From CAYSQW01 sp964433135 (lineage in GTDB: Bacteria; Acidobacteriota; Aminicenantia; Aminicenantales; Aminicenantaceae), in contig CAYSQW010000054.1 of NCBI GenBank assembly GCA_964433135.1, positions 1-24,226 on the forward strand: a stretch of 24,226 nt of DNA. The letters run 5' to 3'. Under the pieces are notes generated by a model that was given only the letters and a program-made list of their open reading frames with translations, had not been told where the DNA came from and ran no database searches. Shown piece after piece: positions 1 to 7,658 of this stretch; position 1 is the first letter of the stretch; every line of letters starts with the position of its first letter. The translations under genes and the position numbers were made by a program.

Positions 1-889
1 AATGTCTTTCCTTTTGAATCAATCTGGAAAAAATACTGAAGTTGAGAGAATTGAAATTTTTGTTGGAAATAATTTCTTCCCATAGGGTTGAAGCCAGGTC
101 CTCTTCGCTTAAATCGGATATCAGCATCGTGAGATTTTCCACTTTATCTTCGGAAGTAAGATCGTTGTCGTTGATAACGTTCTTGATAAGTTTTTTTGCA
201 CATGAGCGGAAATCTTCGTTTTTATTTTCTTCCAGATAGCTGAAAAATTTTGAAATATTTTCCTGGAAAACAATGCTTTCCGTCATATCCTTGGGCGAGA
301 TGCCGTCAATGGCCCTGTCAAAATCTTCGACGACTTCATCGATCTTATTTTCATCCTGATTGGCAACCGCCTCCCCAAGCATATAAGCCCAGATATCTTT
401 GATCTCATCTCCTTCTCCTTGAAGCAGCTGCGAATAATTCAATTCATCCAATATGATATGTGGAATCGCTTCGGGGGTGAGGGCCGATGCCAAGCCGCTT
501 TTGAGATGTTCATTTCGAGAACGATGGAGACTGATGATAAGATGCCGGAGTTCAGCTTCCGTTACGCCTTTATTAAAGCTGATGCTTTTGATCCTACGAA
601 AATGAAAAAATTCTGCGATTTCTGCGTGTAGTTTTTCCGATTCCAAGACTTGGTCTCCGATCACTATGGACCGAGTTGTGAAGCTGAGCTTTAAGCAATT
701 GCCGCCGGCCAGCGATTGGTCGATTTCATGCTTGAGGTTTTGTATGGTTCTGTTGAGAGCCGGGTGGTTAGGCTGATAGATGGAAGCCGCTTTGAATGCG
801 TGTTTTACCGATTGGAGGAAGTCCTGAAAAGAAGCCGGTGATACCTTCGAATCGGAGTTAAAAGATCGTCCTGATTTATCTTCCGCCAA
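1..889 (-). CDS. Partial protein of unknown function (3' end beyond window), possibly helical-repeat
   Basis: An uninterrupted reading frame runs on the minus strand from a TTG at 889 past the left edge, giving 296 residues with no stop. It has no in-frame ATG near its start. The TTG is preceded by AGGAAAGGGG, a good ribosome binding site, so I choose TTG. The N-terminal half (about residues 10-120) holds the pattern HPALN, then ESEKLHAEIAEFF, RRIKSISF and GVTEAELRHLI. This layout recurs at the N-terminus of bacterial HEAT-repeat or HD-type signalling proteins that I cannot name more precisely. The rest is acidic and alpha-helical in character (repeated EEN, EDFD and SEEDL stretches), compatible with HEAT/ARM-like repeats. 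There is no signal peptide or membrane segment, so it is probably cytoplasmic. It lies 210 bp downstream of the PAS-GGDEF gene on the same strand, with its own possible promoter. Function unknown. Confidence 0.75.
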   Translation of the reverse strand, partial: MAEDKSGRSFNSDSKVSPASFQDFLQSVKHAFKAASIYQPNHPALNRTIQNLKHEIDQSLAGGNCLKLSFTTRSIVIGDQVLESEKLHAEIAEFFHFRRIKSISFNKGVTEAELRHLIISLHRSRNEHLKSGLASALTPEAIPHIILDELNYSQLLQGEGDEIKDIWAYMLGEAVANQDENKIDEVVEDFDRAIDGISPKDMTESIVFQENISKFFSYLEENKNEDFRSCAKKLIKNVINDNDLTSEDKVENLTMLISDLSEEDLASTLWEEIISNKNFNSLNFSIFSRLIQKERH

Positions 890-915
890 AGCCCCTTTCC
901 TGAGATAATTAACTT

Positions 916-929
916 GTACAGGAATGTAC
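916..929. other. Short inverted repeat GTACA-N4-TGTAC
   Basis: Arms of 5 bp flank ggaa. The repeat lies about 27 bp upstream of the TTG start of the left-edge gene and downstream of its candidate promoter, where an operator could sit. It is too short to be significant by itself. Confidence 0.25.
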
Positions 930-991
930 GTTAAAGCGAAATAACATATCGCATTGAGTCGTAATAAAATGCATCCTTAGTTCCACAAATC

Positions 992-1020
992 AGCTTAATT
1001 TACTTTTAAGCGCATGTCAA
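992..1020 (-). promoter_or_regulatory. Candidate sigma70 promoter for the left-edge gene
   Basis: A perfect TTGACA (1020-1015) is followed after 17 nt by TAAGCT (997-992), a weak -10 matching 3 of 6. It lies about 100 bp upstream of the TTG start at 889. The perfect -35 is the main support. Confidence 0.35.
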
Positions 1021-1099
1021 ACAGAAGAATGAGGTTGGATATAGAGGAAAACCGCTTATCGGGATTACGCGTTTTTATAACTATTGAAAAAAGGATATT

Positions 1100-2026
1100 T
1101 CAATCTTTTTCCGGAATGGTGAAGGAAGGGAGGTGCAGGGTTACACGGTTTCTTCCCCCTTTTTGACTGTAGGCCAAGAGTTCCGATACTCGGCTGACCA
1201 GGGTTTCAACCGTATCCTGTTCTTCAACGATGGTCGCGCCGAGAGAAATCGTGGTGCTCTGCAGTTTTGAGGATATCATGGCATGCGATTGGGCGACAAG
1301 AAGCCGCAGTTTGTTAGCCACCAAATCCAATTTTGGCTCATCGATATTCAGAATAATCAAGAGATAACGGTCGCCGTCCCAGCGTCCGATAATATCAAAA
1401 AAACGTATATTGTTCAGTATGGTTTGGGTGACCATATGACGAAGCTGCTTGCCGGCTTCCCGGCCGTAATTATCGCTGATTTCTTGAAGCGTATCGATCT
1501 CGAACATCATGACTCCGAAAGGAAGGCGGTACTGCTTCATCTCTCGAAGACGCGACCGTAGGTGGAGTTCAATATAGGCCCGATTCCCAAGCTTTGTTAG
1601 GGGATCGAGAAGTCCCATGCGGGCCAATTCGCGGGTTTTTTGGGGGAGGAGAACTTTTGGGGATATGTCTGTGAATGTCTCCGCGACGCCAACGATCGAA
1701 CCGCTTTCATCCTTGATGGGGAATATTTTAAGGCGAACGGGGAGACGATAGCCCTCTTTATGCTGGAGATACGCCTCCAACTTGCGGCATTGGCCGTCCT
1801 GCAGGGTTTGTTTCATGGGGCATTGTTCCTTGCAAAGGATCAATCCCTGATTTCCTGCGTCGATCAGGATATCTTCCGAGCATGGCCGTCCCATGACTTC
1901 CGAGCATTTGAATCCCGTTATCAGTTCCGCTCCGTGGTTCCATAGGGTGATGATGCGGTTGGTATCCAGCAAATAAATCCCTTCGTGGAGATTATCCAGT
2001 ATGTCTCTGTAATAGTTGATTTCCAA
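1100..2026 (-). CDS. PAS-GGDEF signalling protein with degenerate cyclase site
   Basis: This 308-residue protein has a PAS domain (about 3-122) and a GGDEF domain (about 137-297) with no membrane segment. The PAS domain carries a cysteine-rich stretch (C41, C49, C65, C69, C80), seen in a recurrent class of PAS-GGDEF sensors. Where diguanylate cyclases have GGDEF, this protein has DGDRY (217-221). The first metal-binding Asp is Glu176, and the guanine-contacting Asn and Asp are Ser184 and Lys193. The allosteric I-site RxxD (R208, D211) is intact and sits exactly 5 residues before the motif. I therefore infer a c-di-GMP receptor, not an active cyclase. The start is TTG at 2026, with GGGAA about 11 nt upstream. 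It has its own strong promoter and is divergent from the XRE-family regulator, which may share its regulation. Confidence 0.9.
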   Translation of the reverse strand: MEINYYRDILDNLHEGIYLLDTNRIITLWNHGAELITGFKCSEVMGRPCSEDILIDAGNQGLILCKEQCPMKQTLQDGQCRKLEAYLQHKEGYRLPVRLKIFPIKDESGSIVGVAETFTDISPKVLLPQKTRELARMGLLDPLTKLGNRAYIELHLRSRLREMKQYRLPFGVMMFEIDTLQEISDNYGREAGKQLRHMVTQTILNNIRFFDIIGRWDGDRYLLIILNIDEPKLDLVANKLRLLVAQSHAMISSKLQSTTISLGATIVEEQDTVETLVSRVSELLAYSQKGGRNRVTLHLPSFTIPEKD

Positions 2027-2061
2027 ATTACCGGTTTCCCTGATGATGATTCTCTAAAATA

Positions 2062-2091
2062 TTTATACCAGAGTCTCCGACTCGTTGTCAA
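2062..2091 (-). promoter_or_regulatory. Sigma70-like promoter for the PAS-GGDEF gene
   Basis: TTGACA (2091-2086), an 18-nt spacer and TATAAA (2067-2062) lie on the minus strand about 35 bp before the TTG start at 2026. Near-consensus hexamers make this one of the better promoters in the window. Confidence 0.6.
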
Positions 2092-2167
2092 AGTTTTTGA
2101 AGATCCGGTGTGAAGGCGTAAGATGGTGTTTTTCCGGGGGATTGGGAGTGATGTTTGTTTTTCCCGG

Positions 2168-2196
2168 TTGACATTTCAAGGGGATATGGTTATAAA
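2168..2196 (+). promoter_or_regulatory. Sigma70-like promoter for the XRE/ImmA-like regulator
   Basis: TTGACA (2168-2173), a 17-nt spacer and TATAAA (2191-2196). Transcription would begin near 2203, only 8 nt before the ATG at 2211 and 20 nt before the ATG at 2223. That favours the downstream start, which alone leaves room for a ribosome binding site. It is divergent from the promoter of the PAS-GGDEF gene, with about 76 bp between the two -35 boxes. Confidence 0.6.
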
Positions 2197-2222
2197 AAAC
2201 ATGCTCGACGATGGGGAATGTC

Positions 2223-3254
2223 ATGCTTGGATCATTGGGAATTAAGCTCAGACGGGAAAGAGAGAACCTGCGGCTTACTCAGGAAGACCTGGCGAACGCC
2301 GTTGGACTTTCAAGTGAATTCATTTCTTTGCTGGAAATCGGAAAGCGTTCGCCGAGTTTGGATTCGCTGCGTGCCCTCGCCCAGTACTTGAAAAAAGATG
2401 TCGCTTTCTTTTTATCGGAAAAAGAATCGCCGTTTCAGGAGCTAAAAAAAGCAAAAGAATCGGATCGAAAATTCAAATCCGAGATAAAGAAATTCCAGAA
2501 ATATTGTGAGGACTATCTCGATCTGGAGGAGCTTTCCTCCCGCCGCCTCGAATCCGCCCCTCTCTATTCATGTATTATTCCGGAACAGATGGCGGTACAG
2601 GAGCGTCGGCGGATCGGTCTGGGGAATGAACCCATAAGAGACATCTTTTCAACCGTGGAAATGAATGGACTGCGCATCTATCGCCATCCCTTGGATAACA
2701 GTTTTAAAACGGCCGGGATATTCATCTATCTGGAAGATAAACAGGCAGCCTTTGCATTGGTGAACAATGCTCTTCCCGATGCCGATCAAGTGGTTATCAC
2801 CGCTCATCTCTATGCTCACTTTTTGAAAGACAGGAACGATGGCCTTATCATCGACAATCCCGATGTTTTTGTCGATGAATATCTTTCGCTGTATCATCCG
2901 CGTGAACGATTCGCGCAGGAATTTGCCCTGGAGTTTCTGATGCCCGAATCGAAAATTCAGGAAATTCTCAAAAAAGACCTCCAATCCAAAAAACCGTCCT
3001 ACGAAGATGCCGTTTATATGCGGCGTTATTTTGGAGTGGGGCCGTCTGCCATGCTTAGGCGGTTAAGAAACCTAGGCGCTATCGGTTTCAGTAAATACAA
3101 GGAATATCTGCTGTCGGATCACGTTGCCTATGAAGAAACTCTCTTTGGGAAAACGGGTAAGATGAGCGATCAGAGGAGCAAACGAAGATCTTTGACTTCG
3201 GACCGCTTCCGGAGCATGGGCGTAGCCGTCTGTGCGCAAAACGACAAACAGTGA
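2223..3254 (+). CDS. XRE-family regulator with ImmA/IrrE-like domain lacking the catalytic Glu
   Basis: Residues 6-62 form an XRE helix-turn-helix (LTQEDLA, then SSEFISLLEIGKRSPSL), a DNA-binding repressor fold. The C-terminal half resembles the ImmA/IrrE metallopeptidase family, whose members cleave partner repressors. The usual HExxH is HLYAH here (195-199): both zinc-binding histidines stay but the catalytic Glu is Leu196. The second motif is retained as ERFAQEFALEFLMP, with Glu228 at the third-ligand position. I infer a regulator that may bind metal or a ligand but does not cleave. The ATG at 2223 is chosen because GGGGA lies 5 nt before it and the predicted transcript start is near 2203. 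An ATG at 2211 is also in frame. The polar tail after about residue 300 is outside the known domains. The regulated genes are unknown; the divergent PAS-GGDEF gene and the downstream esterase are candidates. Confidence 0.85.
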   Translation: MLGSLGIKLRRERENLRLTQEDLANAVGLSSEFISLLEIGKRSPSLDSLRALAQYLKKDVAFFLSEKESPFQELKKAKESDRKFKSEIKKFQKYCEDYLDLEELSSRRLESAPLYSCIIPEQMAVQERRRIGLGNEPIRDIFSTVEMNGLRIYRHPLDNSFKTAGIFIYLEDKQAAFALVNNALPDADQVVITAHLYAHFLKDRNDGLIIDNPDVFVDEYLSLYHPRERFAQEFALEFLMPESKIQEILKKDLQSKKPSYEDAVYMRRYFGVGPSAMLRRLRNLGAIGFSKYKEYLLSDHVAYEETLFGKTGKMSDQRSKRRSLTSDRFRSMGVAVCAQNDKQ

Positions 3255-3283
3255 TTCCGAATGCGGATCGGAGTCCATCCGAT

Positions 3284-3313
3284 TTGACGAAACCACTTTC
3301 GTTGTGATATAGC
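3284..3313 (+). promoter_or_regulatory. Candidate promoter for the secreted esterase gene
   Basis: TTGACG (3284-3289), an 18-nt spacer and TATAGC (3308-3313) lie about 80 bp before the start at 3391. The -10 is only partly consensus. Confidence 0.35.
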
Positions 3314-3390
3314 TCAACTCCTGCCTTGGAGCCAAATAGCCCGAGGTATATCAAGAATCACGAATTATATGAAAGGAGGACACACATCAG

Positions 3391-5076
3391 ATGCGGTGTA
3401 TCCGAACGAAAAAAAAGATTGGAGTGATTTGTTTGGTTTTCCTGATGTTCGTCATCACACATGGATCCCTCGATTCGGCTGAGGAGCCTAGCACGAAAAC
3501 CCGGTTGAGATTCGAAATCTCTTACCCTGAAACCGTCTGCGCAAATCCCTTGACCGGACGGATGTTTGTCATCATCACGAACAACGACGAAAGAGAGCCC
3601 CGACTTCAAGTCGGACGCTATGGACCTCAGCTTTTCGGGATTGATTTTCAAGGTGTTCATCCCGGGGAAAAAGTTGTCATCGACGGATCCGTGCTCGGCT
3701 ATCCCATGAACAATCTTGCGGAAATTCCGAAAGGTGAATATTATGTTCAAGCCCTATTGAACAAATACACTAAGTTCGAGCGCAGTGATGGACATACCGT
3801 TTGGATGCATATGGATCAGTGGGAAGGGCAGAGATGGAATCGCTCCCCCGGCAATTTTTTCAGCCGGCCCAAGAAAATAAAAATCGATCCCACAAAACGG
3901 GATGCGATCGCCCTGAGCTTGACCGAAATAATCCCTCCCATAACAACTCCTCCCGATACAAAATATGTGAAGCGGTTTAAAATCAAAAGCAAGATGCTGA
4001 CGGAGTTCTGGGGACATCCGATCATGATCGGGGCCACCGTACTTCTTCCCTGGGGCTATGATGAGCATCCGGAAGTCTATTATCCGACGGTTTACCAACA
4101 GGGCCACTTTTCTTCGGGAAATCCGCTTCGGTTCAGAGAAGAAGAAGGGGATACATTTTTCAATGAATGGAATTCCGATGATTTTCCTCGGATGATTGCC
4201 GTGACGATACAGCATCCCACTCCTTATTTTGACGACTCCTATGCGGTAAATTCAGCCAACAACGGGCCTTATGGAGATGCCATACATCAGGAGCTGATTC
4301 CTGAAATCGAGCGTAGATTTCGATGTATCCCTCAAAGTTACGCCCGCGTTTTAACGGGGGGATCGACCGGCGGATGGGAATCCTTTGCACTCCAGGTGTT
4401 TTATCCCGATTTTTATGGGGGTACATGGTCCTTTGCACCGGATTCTCTCGACTTCAGGAACGTGGAAGGCATCAATATTTATGAAGATGAAAATGCGTTC
4501 TATAAGCAGCATGAGTGGTATCGAGTACCCACCGCCAATACACGTGTTCCGGATAATGGAGAAGTCAGGCTCACTTCGAAGCAGCGGAACACCATGGAAC
4601 TGGTCAACGGCACGAAAGGACGTTCGGGACAGCAGCTCGATGTTTGGAGCTCTGTTTTCGGGCCCGTGGGAGAAGACGGTTACTTCAAGCCTTTATTTGA
4701 TAAGCGCACGGGGAAGATCGATCCTGAAGTAGCCCAGTACTGGAAAGAAAACTTCGATATCCGCTATCATATGCAAACTCATTGGGAGGAAATTGGTCCC
4801 AAGCTGGTGGATAAACTACATATAATCTGCGGACATATGGATAATTTCTATCTCAATGTCGGCGTGTATCATGTTGAAGAATTCTTGAAAAGCGCTGAGA
4901 ATCCTTATCATTTCGGCACAATCACCTACGGCGCGCGTGGAGGGCACGGATTTCGCCCCTACACCACCGGACAACTATTGCGCATCATGGCCGATCATAT
5001 TACAAAATATGCTCCGGCCGATGAAGATACGGACAGCTGGAAATATAGAAGGCTCGAACCGCGGCGTCGATTCTGA
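3391..5076 (+). CDS. Secreted esterase-family (alpha/beta hydrolase) protein
   Basis: 561 residues. A basic N-terminus and hydrophobic core (about 10-28) form a Sec signal peptide, so the protein acts outside the cytoplasm. Residues about 36-180 look like a beta-rich accessory domain, and about 200-545 match the putative esterase family (esterase D/Fes-like alpha/beta hydrolases). The nucleophile elbow is GGSTGG with Ser325. Likely triad partners are Asp484 (GHMDNF) and His519 (GGHGF). The substrate cannot be read from sequence; family members act on sugar, feruloyl or siderophore esters. The start is supported by AAAGGAGG 11 nt upstream. It sits 136 bp after the XRE regulator on the same strand and converges on another secreted serine hydrolase, with only 30 bp between stop codons. 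A role in scavenging polymers is inferred. Confidence 0.85.
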   Translation: MRCIRTKKKIGVICLVFLMFVITHGSLDSAEEPSTKTRLRFEISYPETVCANPLTGRMFVIITNNDEREPRLQVGRYGPQLFGIDFQGVHPGEKVVIDGSVLGYPMNNLAEIPKGEYYVQALLNKYTKFERSDGHTVWMHMDQWEGQRWNRSPGNFFSRPKKIKIDPTKRDAIALSLTEIIPPITTPPDTKYVKRFKIKSKMLTEFWGHPIMIGATVLLPWGYDEHPEVYYPTVYQQGHFSSGNPLRFREEEGDTFFNEWNSDDFPRMIAVTIQHPTPYFDDSYAVNSANNGPYGDAIHQELIPEIERRFRCIPQSYARVLTGGSTGGWESFALQVFYPDFYGGTWSFAPDSLDFRNVEGINIYEDENAFYKQHEWYRVPTANTRVPDNGEVRLTSKQRNTMELVNGTKGRSGQQLDVWSSVFGPVGEDGYFKPLFDKRTGKIDPEVAQYWKENFDIRYHMQTHWEEIGPKLVDKLHIICGHMDNFYLNVGVYHVEEFLKSAENPYHFGTITYGARGGHGFRPYTTGQLLRIMADHITKYAPADEDTDSWKYRRLEPRRRF

Positions 5077-5106
5077 ATACCGGATTCCATCAATGTGCCA
5101 TGAAGC

Positions 5107-6210
5107 TCAAGGATGTCGATAGCTGGCTTTTGCCAGTTCTGCAACGGATTTGAAGGTATGCTCCGGATGGAGGTGCCGAGCCAGAAAACGGTAGATTTTA
5201 AGACGGATTTCTCTGGCCTGGCGTGTATCCAGACGATCGAAGCTGTGCCCTCCGGGTGCGTTCTGGAAGATCTCATACTCGAAGCTTTTTTTTGCGGCCT
5301 GTAGAGATTTAATCAGGTGTTCCACTTCCAAAACATTCACGTCCTCATCGCTGGTATTGGTGTGGATCAGAAGCGGGGTTTGCAGCTTGTCGGCATTCCA
5401 GGCCGGGGAACGCCTCCGGTACTCCTGGACATCTTCATAAGCCGTTTTTCCGATGTGATAATCGGCGGAGTAAAGCTCGCGATATCCCTGAGTTTTATAT
5501 CCCATCCGGGCGATCAAATCACTCACGGGGACGCCGGCGTATGCAGCTTGATAGGCTATGGGGTGTGAGAATATGTTCATCAGCGTATGCAGTCCGCCGT
5601 GGCTCCATCCCAGGATACCTATTCGTTTATCGTCAAGGAATGAATAATTTTCCAGCATATAATTGCGGCTGGCGAAGGTATCTTCGATTTCCAATCCGCC
5701 GTAATCGATCAATCGGTACATACCGCCACCATAACCTGTACTTCCACGGTATTCAGGGGCCACAACGACGTATCCCTGGGCGATGAGCTCCCGAACGATA
5801 TGAGTGTAAGAGGTGCTGAAGTTGCTGTGAACTCCTCCGTGTGGAAATACGAGCAAAGGGTATTTCCGATTGGGATCAAGGTCGCGGGGGATGAAGGCAT
5901 AGGCATGGAATTTGACCGGATTCCCGGCGCCCTGGGCTGTGGGATTGTCTTCTTTCCATCGGGGAGGTCCGAAAATACGGACCTTGTCGATAATGGCCAG
6001 ATCTCCCACGCGGTCATGCCATAAAACATCATCGATGGATTTCTGGAGCTGGGAGATCTGGTGGCTGAGATTGTCGAACTGTCGGCGAAGCAGTTGCAGT
6101 TCGGCGGACTCCTCGGAAGATTGGGCGAAAGAGGGCACGGAAATCCAAGCCGAAACACAAAAGATGAGAACCATAAGGCTAATCAAAGAAGTGCGAAAAT
6201 GAATGCGCAT
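5107..6210 (-). CDS. Secreted S9 (prolyl oligopeptidase-type) serine hydrolase
   Basis: 367 residues from the ATG at 6210, which has AAAGGAGG 7 nt upstream. A longer in-frame extension to 6345 exists, but the ribosome site and the signal peptide (about 1-30, ending SFAQ) both argue for 6210. A short predicted coiled coil (about 35-60) follows the signal peptide. The catalytic domain (about 95-350) shows the oxyanion-region motif PHGG, the nucleophile elbow GWSHGG (Ser203), Asp288 in NTSDEDV and His322 in GGHSF, the order expected for S9 peptidases. There is no beta-propeller, so this is the short DAP2/acyl-peptidase-like form. It probably cleaves peptides or esters in the periplasm or outside the cell. 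It is convergent with the esterase gene, and no clear terminator is visible between them. Confidence 0.88.
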   Translation of the reverse strand: MRIHFRTSLISLMVLIFCVSAWISVPSFAQSSEESAELQLLRRQFDNLSHQISQLQKSIDDVLWHDRVGDLAIIDKVRIFGPPRWKEDNPTAQGAGNPVKFHAYAFIPRDLDPNRKYPLLVFPHGGVHSNFSTSYTHIVRELIAQGYVVVAPEYRGSTGYGGGMYRLIDYGGLEIEDTFASRNYMLENYSFLDDKRIGILGWSHGGLHTLMNIFSHPIAYQAAYAGVPVSDLIARMGYKTQGYRELYSADYHIGKTAYEDVQEYRRRSPAWNADKLQTPLLIHTNTSDEDVNVLEVEHLIKSLQAAKKSFEYEIFQNAPGGHSFDRLDTRQAREIRLKIYRFLARHLHPEHTFKSVAELAKASYRHP

Positions 6211-6330
6211 AGTCATTCCTCCTTTCGAGATATTGGCCCGATAAAATGGTATCATGCGGATGCGCTTTCTACAAATTGAGATGCATGGGTTTTTGGAAAG
6301 CGGAGCGAGATGTTCCGGGTAGGCAAAGGC

Positions 6331-6358
6331 TTGACTTTTCAACAAACAACGATAAGAT
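6331..6358 (+). promoter_or_regulatory. Candidate promoter for the HD-domain gene
   Basis: TTGACT (6331-6336), a 16-nt spacer and TAAGAT (6353-6358) in the 224-bp divergent region, about 75 bp before the ATG at 6435. Confidence 0.35.
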
Positions 6359-6434
6359 GAAATGGAAACCCGTAAAGCATGCTTATCCGGGAATCCTGGA
6401 TGTAATCTTTATTCCATGAAAGAGGCGATCACCC

Positions 6435-7631
6435 ATGGTCAGAAAACCATTTATTCTCAAACTGTTTGATACCGCCAACATGCAGAGGTGGAATGATAAG
6501 ATTCGACCCGTTGAGCTGAGGGAACTGGATAAGCAGGCCCATAAAATGATTATTGCCTATATCTTAGGTAAGCGCGAAGAAGATGCGGGCACAGCGGATT
6601 TCGATTGGATAGAGATTATCGAGGGAGGGATTTTTGAATTGCTGCAACGATCGGTCATCACGGATCTCAAGCCCCAGCTTTTCAATAAGATCCGAGAGGA
6701 CCGGCATACAAGTCAGAAACTCAATGATTGGGTGTCCATTCAACTGGCGCCGCTTTTGTCGTCTCTTGGGAAAGAAACGTCGGATAGATTGAATGCCTAT
6801 CTCGAGGGAACCGGGGAAAATATCAATCGGCGTATCCTTCATGCCGCGCATGCTTATGCCACTCATTGGGAATTCCAGATCATTGAGCGTGCCAATCCGG
6901 AGGGATACGAGATCCGCGATATCAAAAAACAGCTGGAAAAGCGGTTGGAACGATATTCTACCTGGAAAGGAAGGCATCTGTTGCCTCTAACCACGGACTT
7001 AAAAGATTTCGTCGATCTTTGCGGTGAGCTTCGGTTTCAGCTGCGATGGAGCCATCTTTATATCGTTCCACGGACATCGGTCTTAGGTCATATGCTGATC
7101 GTTGCCATTTTGTGCTATTTCTTTTCACGGGAGATCGGTGCCTGCAGGCGTCGGAGCGTCAATAATTTTTTCACCGGGCTTTTTCATGATCTGGCTGAAG
7201 TTCTGACCCGGGATATCATCGATCCTGTCAAACGCGGAGTTGAAGGTCTGGAGGATCTAATCAAGGAATATGAAAAGCGGGAAATGGAAGAAAAGCTGTA
7301 CAAGTTGATTCCAGGAAAATGGCACGAAGAAATGAAAATGTTTACGGAAGAAGAATTTGCGGATTTCATTTCTGAAGATGGAAAACGGAGAGACGTTACT
7401 TCCCGAGAGCTTTGTCGGAAGTTCAATTCGAATGAATTCAACCCCAGGGACGGAAGCATCGTTCAAGCTTCCGATCACTTGGCTGCTTTTACCGAAGCCT
7501 ATTTGGCGATGCGAAACGGAATCACGCGTCATGAACTCAGTCGGGCAAAGCATATCCTGAGAGCCCGCTATCGGAACAAGACTATTTGCGGGCTGCGGTT
7601 CAACGAAATCTATGCTGATTTCGATGCTTGA
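6435..7631 (+). CDS. HD-domain phosphohydrolase-like protein (YfbR/COG1896-like) with long N-terminal region
   Basis: 398 residues with no signal peptide, so probably cytoplasmic. The HD metal-site residues appear in the order seen in YfbR-type 5'-nucleotidases and related HD hydrolases: His219 (VLGHM), His251-Asp252 (FHDLAE) and Asp347 (ASDHL). A nucleotide or phosphate-ester substrate is therefore plausible. Stand-alone YfbR-like proteins are about 200 residues. Here about 200 extra residues precede the HD core, with the striking block ELDKQAHKMIIAYILGK and an IIEGGIFELLQR stretch, which suggests a family-specific N-terminal domain. A basic C-terminal tail follows Asp347. The ATG at 6435 has GAGG about 11 nt upstream. 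It is a single gene, divergent from the S9 hydrolase and convergent with the TPR gene, 27 bp apart. Biochemical role unknown. Confidence 0.8.
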   Translation: MVRKPFILKLFDTANMQRWNDKIRPVELRELDKQAHKMIIAYILGKREEDAGTADFDWIEIIEGGIFELLQRSVITDLKPQLFNKIREDRHTSQKLNDWVSIQLAPLLSSLGKETSDRLNAYLEGTGENINRRILHAAHAYATHWEFQIIERANPEGYEIRDIKKQLEKRLERYSTWKGRHLLPLTTDLKDFVDLCGELRFQLRWSHLYIVPRTSVLGHMLIVAILCYFFSREIGACRRRSVNNFFTGLFHDLAEVLTRDIIDPVKRGVEGLEDLIKEYEKREMEEKLYKLIPGKWHEEMKMFTEEEFADFISEDGKRRDVTSRELCRKFNSNEFNPRDGSIVQASDHLAAFTEAYLAMRNGITRHELSRAKHILRARYRNKTICGLRFNEIYADFDA

Positions 7632-7658
7632 ACGTGGAAGGATGAGCCGGATTGCGGA

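Noticed and set aside
42..631. Short plus-strand reading frames near the left edge
   Set aside because: They lie opposite the long minus-strand frame that runs from 889 to the edge with a ribosome site and coherent protein composition; they lack both.
916..929. Resemblance of GTACA-N4-TGTAC to a LexA-type operator
   Set aside because: The spacing between the GTAC cores is 6, not the 4 of the cyanobacterial-type box, and the downstream gene is not an SOS gene.
3754..4215. Antisense reading frame of 153 codons inside the esterase gene
   Set aside because: It is a shadow of a well-supported secreted hydrolase with signal peptide and catalytic motifs, and has no family resemblance or ribosome site.
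5077..5106. Possible bidirectional terminator between the two convergent hydrolase genes
   Set aside because: Only an imperfect GCCA...TGGC pairing with a bulge is visible across the gap and no T-run follows on either strand.
6211..6345. Upstream extension of the S9 hydrolase
   Set aside because: The extension has no ribosome site and would bury the signal peptide; AAAGGAGG is correctly spaced for the ATG at 6210.
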